DNA from: Whitmania pigra
Lineage: Eukaryota; Annelida; Clitellata; Hirudinida; Haemopidae
Length of the DNA stretch: 64,000 nucleotides
Direction of reading: 5' to 3'
Assembly: GCA_021613335.1 (NCBI GenBank)
Contig: JAJTWR010000308.1
Location: 2,128,001-2,192,000 of the forward strand
Below are positions 1 through 42,302 of this stretch, one piece after another (the first letter of the stretch is position 1; each line of letters starts with the position of its first letter). Below the pieces are notes generated by a model. The model did no database searches. It was not told the DNA's origin and worked only from the letters and a program-made list of their open reading frames with translations. Made by a program: the position numbers and the translations under genes.

Positions 1-20309
<20,309 letters not shown>

Positions 20310-23300
20310 CGTAAGAATGATAGTTGTAAGAATATATTAAATTAGATATTCCATGAATAGGAATTGAGTGAAAATGTTCAAGTTTATCGAACAGTCTCTG
20401 AAGAGCGGGTGACGCCTACTTGAAGTGTTTATTTCAAAGTTTAGCTTCGGCATCGATTGGAACCAGTTCTGGACTTTCAATGTTGCACTTTGATTTCATT
20501 GGATGCCAACCACCCACGATGATTAAACACTGCTTCAGTAACTTGTCTTTATTTTTCCTGTTACTTAACTAAATGCTTTGTCACTTAGACTTATTTGTAA
20601 ACTATTATTATTACTATTCGATAACCAGTGTCATTGAAATCGTTTTAGTACTATCTGATCTCTTATTTATTTCTATCGACAAACTCCCAACAATAACCAG
20701 AGACATTTTTTCGTTACATTAAAACATCTGCGATGACCTCGAGAGTGTATTCATGAAAGAATTATGCATTATATTCAATTAAAAATAAATTAAAAATCAT
20801 TGTTGAAGTGTATCGAACATCTTCAATTCTTTACTGTTTGAGTCGACAACCTCGCGACTCCAATCTGATGAAATTGATTAACTGTTTACAACATTTTCTT
20901 ATACAGTTTGTTGACTTGTACGTATTTCAATTTTCAACAGTTTTATTTGTTATTATTAAGTAAATAATTAAACATTAAAACCGCGACAGACTAACCATAT
21001 CATTTAAGTCCTGTTGATATTTTTTAATAATAATCATTTATTATTATAATTCATTGCAATCACGGACTATATGGTTATGACTCTTCTAACAATGAAAGCC
21101 CATATATGCATTGCTTGAATAATTGCTGGTAAAACAAGAAATTCATAATTATTTATTTTTCTGTTGTAAAAATTTCACCCACCAACCGCCAATCTTCCTC
21201 GGGTGACAGAATTCAAGCCAGCACGTCTTAGATATCTTAACATCTAAAAAATTACTTACCTTCAAAATCCATTTTTTTTCTCGAATGTATTTAAGTTTTT
21301 AAGTGCGTTTTGCGTTAAATGCAGTAATTTGAATAAAAGTTTACTTTATTTCATAAATACCTTTCAAAAAGTAGACAAACGGTGTATTAAGAAATAAGAG
21401 TGCCTGAACAAAGAATCACTTTTTCGCTAAAAAAATCTTCAGAGAATGTTCAGATATATTAAGAATTCTCGAGAAAGTTTCTGCAAATTGCCTAAAGAGG
21501 TGTTAATTGTTGGTTGATACTTGGCGTGAGTAAGAAATAAGATTGAAACAAATGTGTGAAGATATCTCGAAATTGTGGAAAAAAATCGAATTTTCCAATT
21601 CAATTCAACCAAAGAAAGAAAAATGTCACCGATACTAATAATAACTTTTTTTATAATAGCATTTTTTTGTTTTTGAAGAAGCCAACAGCAAAAGAATCTT
21701 TCTCAAATTTATTTGGCATAACCAAGCTTGATGGAGTATGACTCTGTGCCGAGCATTATTCGCAACTGCAGGTATTATTCTTTTACACTGCAGTACCATT
21801 CAGAATGATCATGTTTCTTTGAATACTCCTTGGGAAAGGGCCGGATTGCTCCAGGAGTGGACAACATAGTAGTATGATTCAGTTCATGTACGAAGTAATC
21901 TAAGCCCATCCAGTCACTCGCCTTATTAAATATTTTGTTATGTTAGCATCACCACTCTTTCGAGTCTCAACAATTTAATGGCTTTTTTTAAGTTGTTTTA
22001 ACAATGTCACATCATTCCATTTTACTTTGCGGACGCCTGATCAAAAACGTCGGGCAGCGCCAGCGGTTTCAGAGCCGAAGATTGCCGCGCCGAAGCTCGG
22101 GACTTACATGCGAAGTAACCGCTCAGCCAAGCCGACCACAGCGCGAGGTGATTGTAGAATTGATATCATGTTGCTGTGGAAATTTTCAAGAAATTTCGTA
22201 AGCATTTAAAGGAAATAAAGCAAATAACAGGTGATTATAGAATAAATTATAACAAAGTATCATTATTTCATAAGTGACACACGCTAAAATACTTCTTTAT
22301 TTTCATACCATCCAAAAATACGCAATATACGCCTCTAAGGCGTCGAAAGCAAAATAAATTTCCTCACGCCGACTTTGTGGACCATAAATTTCCCTGGAGA
22401 ATAAAAGTTTATCTTTGACAAAACTTGGATGATCGCTCCGCCGACGGCATATACAGCCTTAAGACGATCGAACCGGGTTTTCTCCCACGATTGTGAAAGC
22501 GCGACGACTTTCTTAAAATATAGCCGTTGTTTTGCCTCGTGTCGCTCATAAAAAATTGGATTTCTGTGATATGAAAGTTAGCAAGAATACACATTCTTTC
22601 TTATTTTAAAAAGTAGTTAAGAAATAGTTACTAACTACTTTTTTATAAAGCCCATGAAAAAACCCATCTCTCTAATCAACCCACCAGAACATTTTTTTTC
22701 ATGTTACACAAATTATTGTCTACAACAGGCAAGGAGCATGGTTTTAATCATTTATTAATAAAAGTAATATGTTATAAGAATATTAAAAAAATCTTTAGAA
22801 AATAAAAATTATAGTTTCGTTTTTAAATTAATAAAATACACTCATATCAGCTTCTTCTAGACCATTATTATAAATCTCAAAGCTCCGGATTGCTGGCGAT
22901 TCCATTTCCCGCAGAACCATTGGTCTCTCTTGTTTAGTAAGAGCTCATGCACCCTTCTGCCTATACCCTGACTGGTAACACTTGGTCAGTGATTTTATAC
23001 ATTGAATTCTTAACCCAACTCACAACCTCATGCAAGTTAGGTTTCACATAGTTTCTGATCCATATTTGTACTTCTCAACTCTTCCTTCGTCCACCTGTTA
23101 ACTGAGGTCATCATTAAATGAGGTCATACTTTCCTTGCTATTTCTCGCGGATCTTTCTGAAATAAAACTTATTTTTTGTACAGAAAAATGTAAGATTCTT
23201 GTCCAGTGAGTTTTCCATGATTCCTTTCTTGTATTCGATAGAGTAACTTTTTTTGCAATCATTTTGTCGAAATAAGGTAATGTCGAAATAACTAGTAACG

Positions 23301-23990
23301 GTAAATTTGTAAATAAAACATACGACGCACTGAATTAAGCTAACAATGAATTAAGAAGATTCTTAAATACAACTCGATGCAGTTATGTTCTAATTGGTTT
23401 AAAGTCTGTTTAAAGTATCTGCTTATATTTTACATGCAAATACTTACGACAATTATAATTTTCATTATCGGTACTTTATTATCTTATTATTTCACTAAAA
23501 TTTTACTGATATTATATTAATATCTTATAACGCAGCATATTATTGAGTTGCCACATACCCATGGTCCGACCATAAATGCCGACTGACGATCTTAACTAGT
23601 GCTTATTTTCGGGTAAATACGGTATATGACTAGGACGCTAAATTGTGGAACAACAGTGTTTATGTGGAATTCCTTCCAGTATTGAATCGTAAAGCTGAGT
23701 GGCTACATTTGGCGAAGGATCTTTGCAATTAAATTTCCCGCTATTTTTCTAATGGAATCTCCATTTCAAGCTTTTTCTTAACCCACATTTTCCTACTCGT
23801 TGAAGCCATTATTCTGCCATGAACAAGTACACAAAGACAACAAAATTTAAGAAATATTTTTGGTTCAAAGCAGCTTCTCTGCCTTCTTGGCCATCTTTTC
23901 TAGATGAATAGTGTTTGATGTCATTTTTATTTCATGAGCTACTGTACAACATACTTTCTTTTTGATATTTCTCTTGTTTTCTTTTAATTT
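20310..23990. other. Intergenic upstream of cubilin, no gene found
   Basis: AT-rich with only short ORFs. The first 600 bp should hold the cubilin promoter; no clear TATA box was picked out. The stretch 20720-20880 recurs in diverged form at 25478-25990. Two islands of clearly higher GC stand out (about 22025-22160 and 22310-22545), but neither carries a recognisable ORF. Confidence 0.5.
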
Positions 23991-23994
23991 AACG

Positions 23995-24830
23995 TGATCT
24001 CGGGCAATGATTCTCATTGACTGCTTCTTCAATGGTGAAGTTCTGTTGAAGGACTATGATAGTGCCTTGAAGTAGGAACATGTTTTGTCCGATGTATATG
24101 GTTTGGAAAAGTAGAGAATGGAACTCACTGGTGGCATTGGTATGCTGTTGGCAAAACATTTTCCATTAAAAATAATGTAATAATGAAAATGTGACCTAAG
24201 TAGCATGATATAGAAATGTAATTGGCATGCAGGTTGGCCAAACAGGTTACATGCCTTCATATGGCGGTAATAGCAACCGTCTTAATGTGTCATGTTCGAA
24301 ACCCAGCCTGCACTGCCACAAACGCCCTTGGGAAGGAGTGCTATATAAATGGTTTCGAGAAGCGCTTCTATGCATGTGATGCTATATAAGTTAACTACAA
24401 TACAATAATTGAATGCCTTAAGCAAACAAATTCATGTCTGTTGTCCAGTTAACATGGAATCCTCTGCCAACAATGCTTTTGTCCGATTTAAAAGCAACAT
24501 GCAAATTATTGGTCATGGAATAGCAGATGTTTGATGTGATTTCACCACCGCAGCTGCTGACAAATATTCTAGTATCATAGATACCTTCTCTTACCTGAAA
24601 TCAATGAATAACTGTTTCAGAAATAAAAGTAACAAAACAATTTCTATCTTGATTAATGCTGGTAACACAAGCTGATAACATAATTTTTAACTAATAGAAT
24701 AACATTCTTTTTATAGCAATAAATGGTAATAGATAGTAACAGATAACAATAGATAGTAATAGGTATCTGAAAAGATATTATAATTTTAAATAAATTTCTA
24801 TCCTCTAAGTAGCAAAAGCAGCTGATTCAA
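23995..24830 (-). pseudogene. Decayed partial copy of cubilin (CUB4 first exon, intron, CUB3 second exon)
   Basis: The segment aligns over most of its length with 14340-14990 in the same order and orientation, including intron sequence, so it arose by DNA duplication and not through an mRNA. The CUB4-like exon (about 24150-24005) keeps a YTSDKTCSYF-type stretch but has lost the CGG opening and hits a stop after a small deletion. The CUB3-like exon (about 24592-24440) is still open, with VREGI at its start and GRGFHVNW at its end, and its acceptor AG is kept; the donor side is AC. A SINE sits in the copied intron at 24225-24405. There is no evidence of expression. Confidence 0.8.
24225..24405 (+). 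mobile_element. tRNA-derived SINE with target-site duplication
   Basis: A 181-bp insertion relative to the parental cubilin intron at about 14600. It is flanked by TAATTG at 24219-24224 and again at 24406-24411, while the parent has that site once. It contains an A-box-like TTGGCCAAACAGG, a B-box GTTCGAAACCC, and a 3' body with CTTGGGAAGG and GCTATATAAATG, followed by an AC/AT-rich tail. Related pieces occur at 13926 and 32086. Confidence 0.75.
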
Positions 24831-25477
24831 TAACCTGTAACCTGTCGTATAACAAGTTGCAACAAGTCGTAGGCTCCTCCTTGTGTATTTCCAAATGAAT
24901 GCTCATTTAAAGTGCTCGCAGCAGATAGAATTTCTTTGAAATTTTTTTCCCGATTCTAGTATGTTGGGCCGACTTACTAACATCGAACTATAAAGGTAGA
25001 TAGATCTATTAACGAAAGTTGAATAGCGAGATTATTTGGGCGGAGCAAATAACTTAACTACAATTGCTATAGCAATTTCAAAGATTGACTTGTAATAACA
25101 TAACATAACATGACATTTTATATATATAGTGGTGATAAACCACTCAATACCGACCCAACACGCCAAAGTAACAAGGACCAACTGAGGATTCTCCATTTCA
25201 CAAAAAATAGCTTTACATCAATATCCTTCGCTGGAAGATCTAGCAAAACTAAAATTGATGAATATCTAATGAAATAGCTATCAGCTAGGCTAGAGCCCCG
25301 TTTGATATCGTCAGCTATCGAAGTATGAGCTGAACTGACCTATAAACTATTATCGGTGCATGCTGATTGGCTGGCAGTTTGGTTACAAATAAACATTCAA
25401 AGACATGACTTTTGATTGGATAAACTGCTTCATGAGGCCTTTGAGATTGCACTCCTTGCAGTGCTTTTTTTTTAAAT

Positions 25478-25990
25478 TTAAACATCTACAATGAACTTAA
25501 GAGTGGATTCGTGAAAGAATTATACATTGCATTCAATTAAAATTAAATTGACAATTTTTAAAATTGTAACATTTAAATACTGACGAGTACTGAAATTACA
25601 GCAATCATTATAATTAAGATAACAATTATTTGTAGTGATTAAGAATACCTGGATCTGGGTAATAACAACTTTTTTTATTTCTAATAACCAAATTTACTGA
25701 AGTATATCGGAAATGTATGTACCGCGTCCGCACCGATGAACCAGAAAACTAGATAATTTCCTTATCTAGTCTAATCCATAAGGAAACCACCCTCGCGCTA
25801 TATATATTCCTATATAATTTACAACTGTGCCCTTTTAAATTAATAAGTCCTAATCATCTAGCTAGGCAACGGACGCTAATAAAACATTATTTTTTAAATT
25901 AATAGTTAAACCTTATAGTTGGTTGTTAAAGTGAAGCGAACAACTTCAATCCTTTATTGTTTGATAACCTGACATCTCCACTCTACCGTT
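25478..25990. repeat. Diverged duplicate of the cubilin upstream region, interrupted
   Basis: Two blocks, about 25478-25556 and 25925-25990, match 20720-20800 and 20800-20880 in order, sharing strings such as GAAAGAATTAT, CATTCAATTAAAA and ACTTCAATC. About 370 bp of unrelated sequence lies between them, including a hairpin with 9-bp arms at 25748-25770. With the copy at 24 kb this suggests one larger, internally deleted duplication. Confidence 0.55.
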
Positions 25991-27108
25991 CTTAATTACA
26001 TCTCAGACAGTAAAAGATTATCACGAGCAAATCCGTTCAATCTGAAACCCGATACAGTCGATACATAAGAGCCAAAGAACATCCAATTTGCTACGCTTCA
26101 GACAAAAGAACGTTTCCTCATCTTATCAAATTGAGGAGGGAGCGAATCAGCTGTTAGGAGCATCAAATAGATAGCTATGATGTGATTGAGTTAGTGAAGC
26201 GACATTTCTTGTTTTGCACTGAAATACTTCCGATGAAAAAGCTTTTCCATTAAAAAAGTAACTGGAAGTTGATATTTTTAGAAAAAGCTTAGGTTACAGT
26301 TATTCAGTCCCACATTTTTAATATATATCTTTGAGAATTTACCAAACATAGGCTTAATCGTTTTTGTAGCGCCTATTCTGAAGCTAGGTTGCACAATACG
26401 ATCAACGCTTCCTAAAAACACTATTCAGACAATAGTCGCAGGAATTAAAGCATATTTCTAAGATTCGATTGAAGTCGTTAAAACCCCATGAGAATTACAT
26501 TGAATTTTTATATACATTTATAATTTATAATAAAATAACAAAATAACATCAAGCAAATTAGCGCTTTGCATAACAAAAGTGCTCGTCTGGATTAATATTT
26601 CATTATTTTTTCCGTGAGATTTAGTTATTTTGGTTTTATGGACTTTTAATTTTTTGGATTGGCTGTTTTTGTCCTTTGACAGTGCGACGCCATGTATTTC
26701 ACGTGTATTTTATTAACGTCTATTTCATAACTGAATTATTAGGACGGACTTTACAGGTTTGTTTTAGGGTCTTTTTGTCCCGAATTTTGGTGAAAGGCGG
26801 AGTCTTGAGAAGGAGAGAATTTCATTGGTTGGTGTGGAGGTTCATAACAGCTAAGGCCATTTAAGGTCATCAGATGTTATAATAGGTTAGCGTTATATTG
26901 GAAGAATTGCCAGTGCGTTAAAGAAGACATGCCGCAAAATTATGAAATTATGATTGACAAACTTCATTCCAAGCAGAACTCAGGAGGTTACTAAACCTTA
27001 ATTAATTAATTTAAGATTAATTTGTATTTCATATATTTATATTAAACAATTAAATATTCTAACAATTAATAAGTAAAGTTTTATGCTAACACCTTGTTAT
27101 CACGTTTC

Positions 27109-27324
27109 ATGAGCTTAGAGAGAAAAGAAAAGTTTAAGACGGAGTTGTGCAAATATATGCAGTATTACGGAAACTGTCAGTTCGGTGGAAAGTGCATGTT
27201 TGCACACTCATCTTCTGAGCTGAGAAAGAAGCAAGTGCCTCCAAATTACAAGACAATCGAGTGCATTAACTACCACCGGCGGGGACTCTGCACCTACGGA
27301 AGCAGGTGCCTATTTCGACATTAA
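27109..27324 (+). CDS. Small tandem CCCH zinc-finger protein, TTP/ZFP36-like
   Basis: A 71-residue ORF with two CCCH fingers in the exact C-X8-C-X5-C-X3-H pattern, each led by a KTELC-like motif (FKTELCKY; YKTIECIN), and an 18-residue spacer as in tristetraprolin family proteins. That family binds AU-rich elements in mRNA 3' UTRs and promotes decay or translational control. The chosen ATG at 27109 is the first in frame; the reading frame stays open upstream to about 27079, so an upstream exon is possible. The protein stops one codon after the last zinc-ligand His, so there is no C-terminal deadenylase-recruiting part. It could be a minimal family member, the last exon of a larger gene, or a truncated retro-copy. 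Confidence 0.65.
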   Translation: MSLERKEKFKTELCKYMQYYGNCQFGGKCMFAHSSSELRKKQVPPNYKTIECINYHRRGLCTYGSRCLFRH

Positions 27325-27485
27325 ACCTGAAAAAACCTTATTAACTGTTAAATCAATGTGATGTTTTAAATGGGGTAAAATATTTTTCTATCTTTGTTAA
27401 CTAAAAATAAGTGCCTTTAAGCTTTACGCCGTTTTGTTTTCTTGCTATTTTATAAGTCAAGTCAGCTTTTATGATCTTTCCTGAA

Positions 27486-27757
27486 TAACTGGTATTTTGT
27501 ATCATAATTGAAGATCATTTTAGTGTTTTTCACTTTAATCACATTTATTTTCTTCATTACTTGTTTAGTCGGGATTAAGCCATTTGCATGTTTATTATCA
27601 AATAGTAAGATGACACTTTCTGTGTATCTTATTTTGTATCTTATTTGAAGATAATTTTAGTGTTTTAATCACATTTATTTTTTCATTATTTGTTTAATTA
27701 GGATTAAGCCATTTGCATGTTTATTATCAAATATTAAGCTCACACTTTCTGTATTTT
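27486..27757. repeat. Diverged tandem duplication, about 129-bp unit, two copies
   Basis: Both halves share ATTTTGTATC, TTTTAGTGTTTT, TCACATTTATTTT, GGATTAAGCCATTTGCATG and TTTATTATCAAATA, spaced by about 129 bp. It lies just downstream of the CCCH gene and so could be in its 3' UTR. Confidence 0.8.
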
Positions 27758-29384
27758 GAACTTTCATTGATTTGCTTATGTTCTTCGCTCAGAAAAATAA
27801 ACTATTTAAAAAGGAAATGACGTAAGAACAGATTTGCCTTATTTTAAACCTTTTTATAAAATAATTCTAGGCATTTGAATAAACTGAATTTGCCATCCTA
27901 ATATTTTTCATTATATTAATAGTAAATATAGTATAATTATAATTTATAATTATTTTTTGAGAACAGATGTTTTATCCATGTCATCGGGAAGACATCTTAA
28001 AATTAGTCATTTGATTAAACCATGACCTTACGTTTTCACGTTGACGTCTTGACTAATGACACGAAAATGGCCTGGTGGGAAGGTCACGTATGAAATTAAT
28101 GATATCAATATATTCGAAACGCGACACTAATATTCATTCGTTAATGAGTTGTACATTTGAGCCCTAATAAACAAATGATGTTGCAGCAACTTTGAATTAC
28201 ATTTGAAAGAGATTGTGCTACTAAAAAAATTCACTCTAAATGTGTGCCGAAAGATTTTAAAAATAAAAATTTCTTGAAGCTGCAGCTGATTGTTTGTAAC
28301 AAATCGTGTTACGAAGTAAGAAAGTAACATTTTTTCATACGAACTGAAAAACCGGTTGAACATGGAATTCATTTTTAACTTAAAAAAATGTTTGTTTCTC
28401 CGTGAATCTGGCAAATAACTTCTGTTATCGAGAACCACGATTTTGCACTCTGATTAGATTTTGCAGTTTATTAAAGAAATTGTTATGCATCACGGACGGG
28501 TCCTGCGTTAAGAAACAACCAAGAAACGGTGCCTGGATTCAATATGGAGGAAGATTATAACGATCTAATATGAAAAGCATCCATCCTTCCAATGGAACAT
28601 TTGTTCATTTATCCAATTTAAAATCCATAATAAATTACAATATGCTAATTAATTGCGATGCCACCAGCCACCCCTGTTGTGTTTTCTGTCTAAGAAATTG
28701 CTCGGCAATGTTATCCAGAACCATCGGATGTTAGGGGTGTCCTTGAAAGATGTCTTCCTAAATGACATTTTAATCTAAGTATTCTGGTGTTTGAAATATT
28801 GAAATGTTCTACCACACATAGATTCGAAAATATGTCTTTAACTTAAATAAATCTTCACATACCAGATGTCCCAGTTCATCGATTCAAATTAATTGAATAA
28901 ACTGAATTGGCATTCATTTCAAATGATTCCCTCGATTGATCTCATCACTCGGTAACGTCAGGAACTTATCATTTGATGATCATCATCATCATCTCAAAAA
29001 CTCACCTCACATTTTTGTCATCACGGTTTTTTGAAACGAACTAAAAACAAGTAAATGTACAGGCTTTGAGAATACAGCCGAGATACATAAGACTGAGCAC
29101 TTCAAAAGAAATAATCTCAAAGGAATTGCTTCCTATCGAGGGGATATCATAACGAGTTAATGAGACATTATCTAGGCGAACTAAATAGGGTAGTGTAGCG
29201 ATACAAGCAGCATAACGTTATTGAAAAACTAAAGCAATAAGGAAAAGTTTTATGAAATTAAAAAAAAAATTGAATCTAATAAATAAAACACAAACTTATC
29301 AGATGTAATCGAAATTTATCAAATCATCCTAGGCATGGAAATCCAAAATATGAATTTGATTGAAGCATTTTGAAGCAGTCCGGA

Positions 29385-29720
29385 CCAAGAGATTTATGTT
29401 TGATAGCGCATAAAAATGTGAAACCATCTCTACAGTGCATGGAAGTTGCAAAAGATGTACTTGGAATGATAAGAACACATAACAAGTGTAGTAAGTGGGG
29501 ATAAAGACTCAATTCTGAAACTGTGTAAAGGTTTTTTATGCCACATTTAGAGCATTGCGTCAAAGTTTGGAATCCATATTTAAAAAAGAGTTTTGAGAAT
29601 TTTGAATGGTGTTCAAAGAAGGACAACCAAGATGATAAAAGGATTACGATAGTTATGAGGGATGATTAAAAAGGTGTCGGTTGACTAAAAAGATGAGAAG
29701 CAGAGGGGGACTCAACGCAG
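29385..29720 (+). mobile_element. Dead LINE fragment: C-terminal part of reverse transcriptase
   Basis: Across several frameshifts the plus strand reads VKPSLQCMEVAKDVLGMIR, then PHLEHCVKVWNPYLKK, then LKRCRLTK and RSRGG. These are the familiar motifs after the catalytic core of non-LTR reverse transcriptases of the CR1/L2/jockey type. Stops and shifts show it is inactive. No 5' part or endonuclease was found nearby. Confidence 0.75.
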
Positions 29721-31190
29721 CTTTCCAGAGAGAAGAACGACTTTTGCCTCAACAGTTTTTAGAAGCCATCGTAAATACTTCTGCTAGATTAAAAGTTATA
29801 CAGGGTGGTATACCCGAGAGTGAAATATGTTACATTTTGGATGATTTTAAGTTATACAGGATGGCTTAAAATTAGGTAAGGATTTGTCTAATGTTCCTGT
29901 AACATTACTTTTAACATTATTAAGCCAATGTCTCCATGGTAAGCTATTCCGTATTTGTTCACTTTTGAAATTCGAATATAAAAAGAAATACATTAGAAGA
30001 CTCACCTGGACCTTATTTTAATAAAAATTTAAATTTTCTAAACCTACACTTCGCCCTAAAATTAATACTACGTGGTGTTTCGATTCTCGAAAAATATCTT
30101 ATGTCACAAACCCAACCTGCAATCGATTGTTGGCACAGAACGTAAATGGAATGTCCTTCATCCTGGCATCTTTCAAGGTTAACGTCCTTGCACGTCATCC
30201 ATGCGTAATGGTTGTCAAATAACCCCATTATAATTTAGATGTTAATTTAATAAGGATTACGATTAACTGAATATTGCAATAGTTAAGGACTTTTTTGTGA
30301 GTAGGTCTGTGATTTCAAAGTTGTGGACAGAAGCAGGAAATGTTATGGAAGTTATCACTCATGTATTATTCTATAATTTATCGTTCATGCATTATTAAAA
30401 GCACACAAACAAGAATGACAGACGTTTTCTAAGTGTCAACACTAGGTTTTTGATAAAATATTCTATGTTAACAAATCCAGAGCAAAATAATGTAAATAAA
30501 ACAATGGATAATATGATTAAATATTGCTGTAACATCAACAATTGTTTGTAATACAAACAAGTTTTAATGGCTGCTTTCATTTTTCACGAAGAAAGTTCAT
30601 CTTAAAATGGTTTAAGTGAGGACCACTTGCAACAAACTTTAGTAAATTGAATATACAAAATTCAATAATAAAAACAGCTTGAGCTCTGAAAGACAATCGT
30701 GAAATTTTCGCCTGTTTATCGATGTTCGTAAAATCAATCCCTTGGTTGGATGATCTTCTACTGAGATTCCAATGTCTAACCGCTGCACTGCGACACGGCA
30801 TAGTATTTCGGAGGTACCACAGGCCACTTGTTGCCGAAGTGCAAATTACGGATACAACCGGAAAATCGATGCTTTACGATCTAAAAGTTGATCAAAAACA
30901 AAGTCGTTATGCTGTTTCTCACAAAAATACTTACCGTGTTTATCCCGATAAAAGGAACATAACGGATGATGGCTAAGTACAAACACATATAACAAGCGCG
31001 TAAACATATTCATCCTTCTAAGTCTTAGAAAAATTAATGTTTAATTATAATTAATCATCTTAGAATCTAAGAGGTCAATTTTATTTATTTATTTAACAAT
31101 TCACAACAATTTGATATATCAAACTATATCTGACGATTTAAAACAATTGTTTGATGCGTTAAACTATATTTGACAATTTCAAAGATTACC
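29720..31190. other. No supported gene; a few short ORFs of unknown status
   Basis: Two stretches have less AT-biased composition: 30040-30230 (minus ORF with five Cys, including WMTCKD and CQQSIAGWVC) and 30720-30975 (plus ORF with PLVAEVQITDTTGK). Neither has convincing splice sites or a family match. Either could be an exon of the flanking laminin-G gene or of an unseen gene. Confidence 0.3.
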
Positions 31191-31192
31191 AC

Positions 31193-40227
<9,035 letters not shown>

Positions 40228-40652
40228 CCCATGCAGGAGTTAATTCCGCTCATAGACACCGAGCAGGAGTGGAAAGGATTTTATAGGATGGCATCCTATA
40301 GCACCCTATAGCATCCAACAACAGCTCGCATGTCATACGGGCGCACATGGCAGCCAATTACTGAATTTAAATGCGCCTAATGAATCGTTGCCACGACAAC
40401 AACAACAACAACAACATCGTCCTTCCACAACCTTCATCAACCTCTAAGCTGCTCCATTCGATGATGATCACGTCTTACCAGCCTACGGCCCATGAGTGCC
40501 CATGTGAGTAAATCTGTGAGTGCTTACCAGTAGTCGTCTGAGAGTAACTCCAGCGAGGATGGGAATTCAAGTTTGAAAGCATTCATTTGAATATTTGGAT
40601 AATTGCCCTTTTCAGCGATATATCCTAATAGTTATTCGAATAAATGCAATGC

Positions 40653-41465
<813 letters not shown>

Positions 41466-41689
41466 GATGACGACGGTGGTTGGAAGGGATTAGAAGCAAT
41501 TTTTTCTGTTGAAGTTCGAAATTATGAAAAAATGATCGTCAGTAAAAACCACTTATAATAAATTTTTGAGATTTCCAATTATACATGTTTTATGGTAAAT
41601 CTTGAAGATGAATTCATTTTATTTAATATTTAATTCCAAATTTCAGACACTTTTCTCCAAGCAATGGTCTTTTGTTAGCATGGCTGGAG

Positions 41690-41998
41690 CTAGCACCAAG
41701 AAAGAAAAATTAACGACTCTCTCAAGCGTTCAGCCATTTCATCATTATAACCATCACCATTTCTTTTTATCGCCTGCATAAATGGCAGGAATTTCGCTCG
41801 CAATTTCTGTTTTAGTTCCAATCCTTGGGCATTTTCAATTAAAATGTGATCCTTTGTAAGGAAATATGATGCATTGTGTTGTGCTTTCCAAAAATAAATT
41901 CTTGGCAGATTTGAGTTTGTTTCAAAATTGATAGCAATACTGATGAATATAACTATGTGTCCGGGTATTACCGCTAAAGTGGTAAGACAAAATAACAT
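41690..41998 (-). CDS. Possible LETMD1-like fragment (mitochondrial membrane protein)
   Basis: A 102-residue ORF, open upstream to about 42046. It has a hydrophobic segment (LAVIPGHIVIFISIAINF), then LPRIYFW, then a charged helical stretch (LKQKLRAKFLPFMQAIKR). The order of membrane segment, PR..FW and helical region recalls the LETM1-like domain of LETMD1, where FPR..L..HFW follows the membrane span. The similarity is from memory and weak. No splice sites or N-terminal part were found, so it could be an old retro-copy fragment or chance. Confidence 0.25.
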   Translation of the reverse strand: MLFCLTTLAVIPGHIVIFISIAINFETNSNLPRIYFWKAQHNASYFLTKDHILIENAQGLELKQKLRAKFLPFMQAIKRNGDGYNDEMAERLRESLIFLSWC

Positions 41999-42261
41999 GA
42001 CAAAATGATAACAATTTCGTGATTGGTTTGGATTGAATTTGAAGTGAATTTATGTTTGCAACTGAAGTGAATATGTTTTGTTTGCAAGGGAAGCGAGTGT
42101 GTTTATTCTTCAATTTGATGACAACTCTTAACTACGGTTTGAAAAACAATGTCGCTTTTGTTGATTCATTTTTCATCGGACGTCTTTACTTAAAATTGCT
42201 AAATCCAGGTGTGCCCATTAATCACAGATATTATCTTCATAATTTCATTGTTATTATTTTT

Positions 42262-42302
42262 TTAAATTATTATTATTGTTGTTGTTGTTGTTGTTGTTGT
42301 TG
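42262..42302. repeat. (TTA)n-(TTG)n microsatellite
   Basis: Four ATT/TTA units followed by nine GTT units. Short simple repeat. Confidence 0.9.

Noticed and set aside
24225..24330. A functional tRNA gene suggested by A-box and B-box sequences
   Set aside because: Stems of a tRNA cloverleaf do not pair well, and related pieces with the same 3' body occur elsewhere, so it is a SINE.
30013..30240. Cys-containing minus ORF as a further exon of the laminin-G gene
   Set aside because: No acceptor AG within reach upstream and no domain match. Left as unassigned.
30722..30976. Plus ORF of 84 codons
   Set aside because: The product has an even composition, but there are no splice sites, promoter or homologue I can name; not enough to call a gene.
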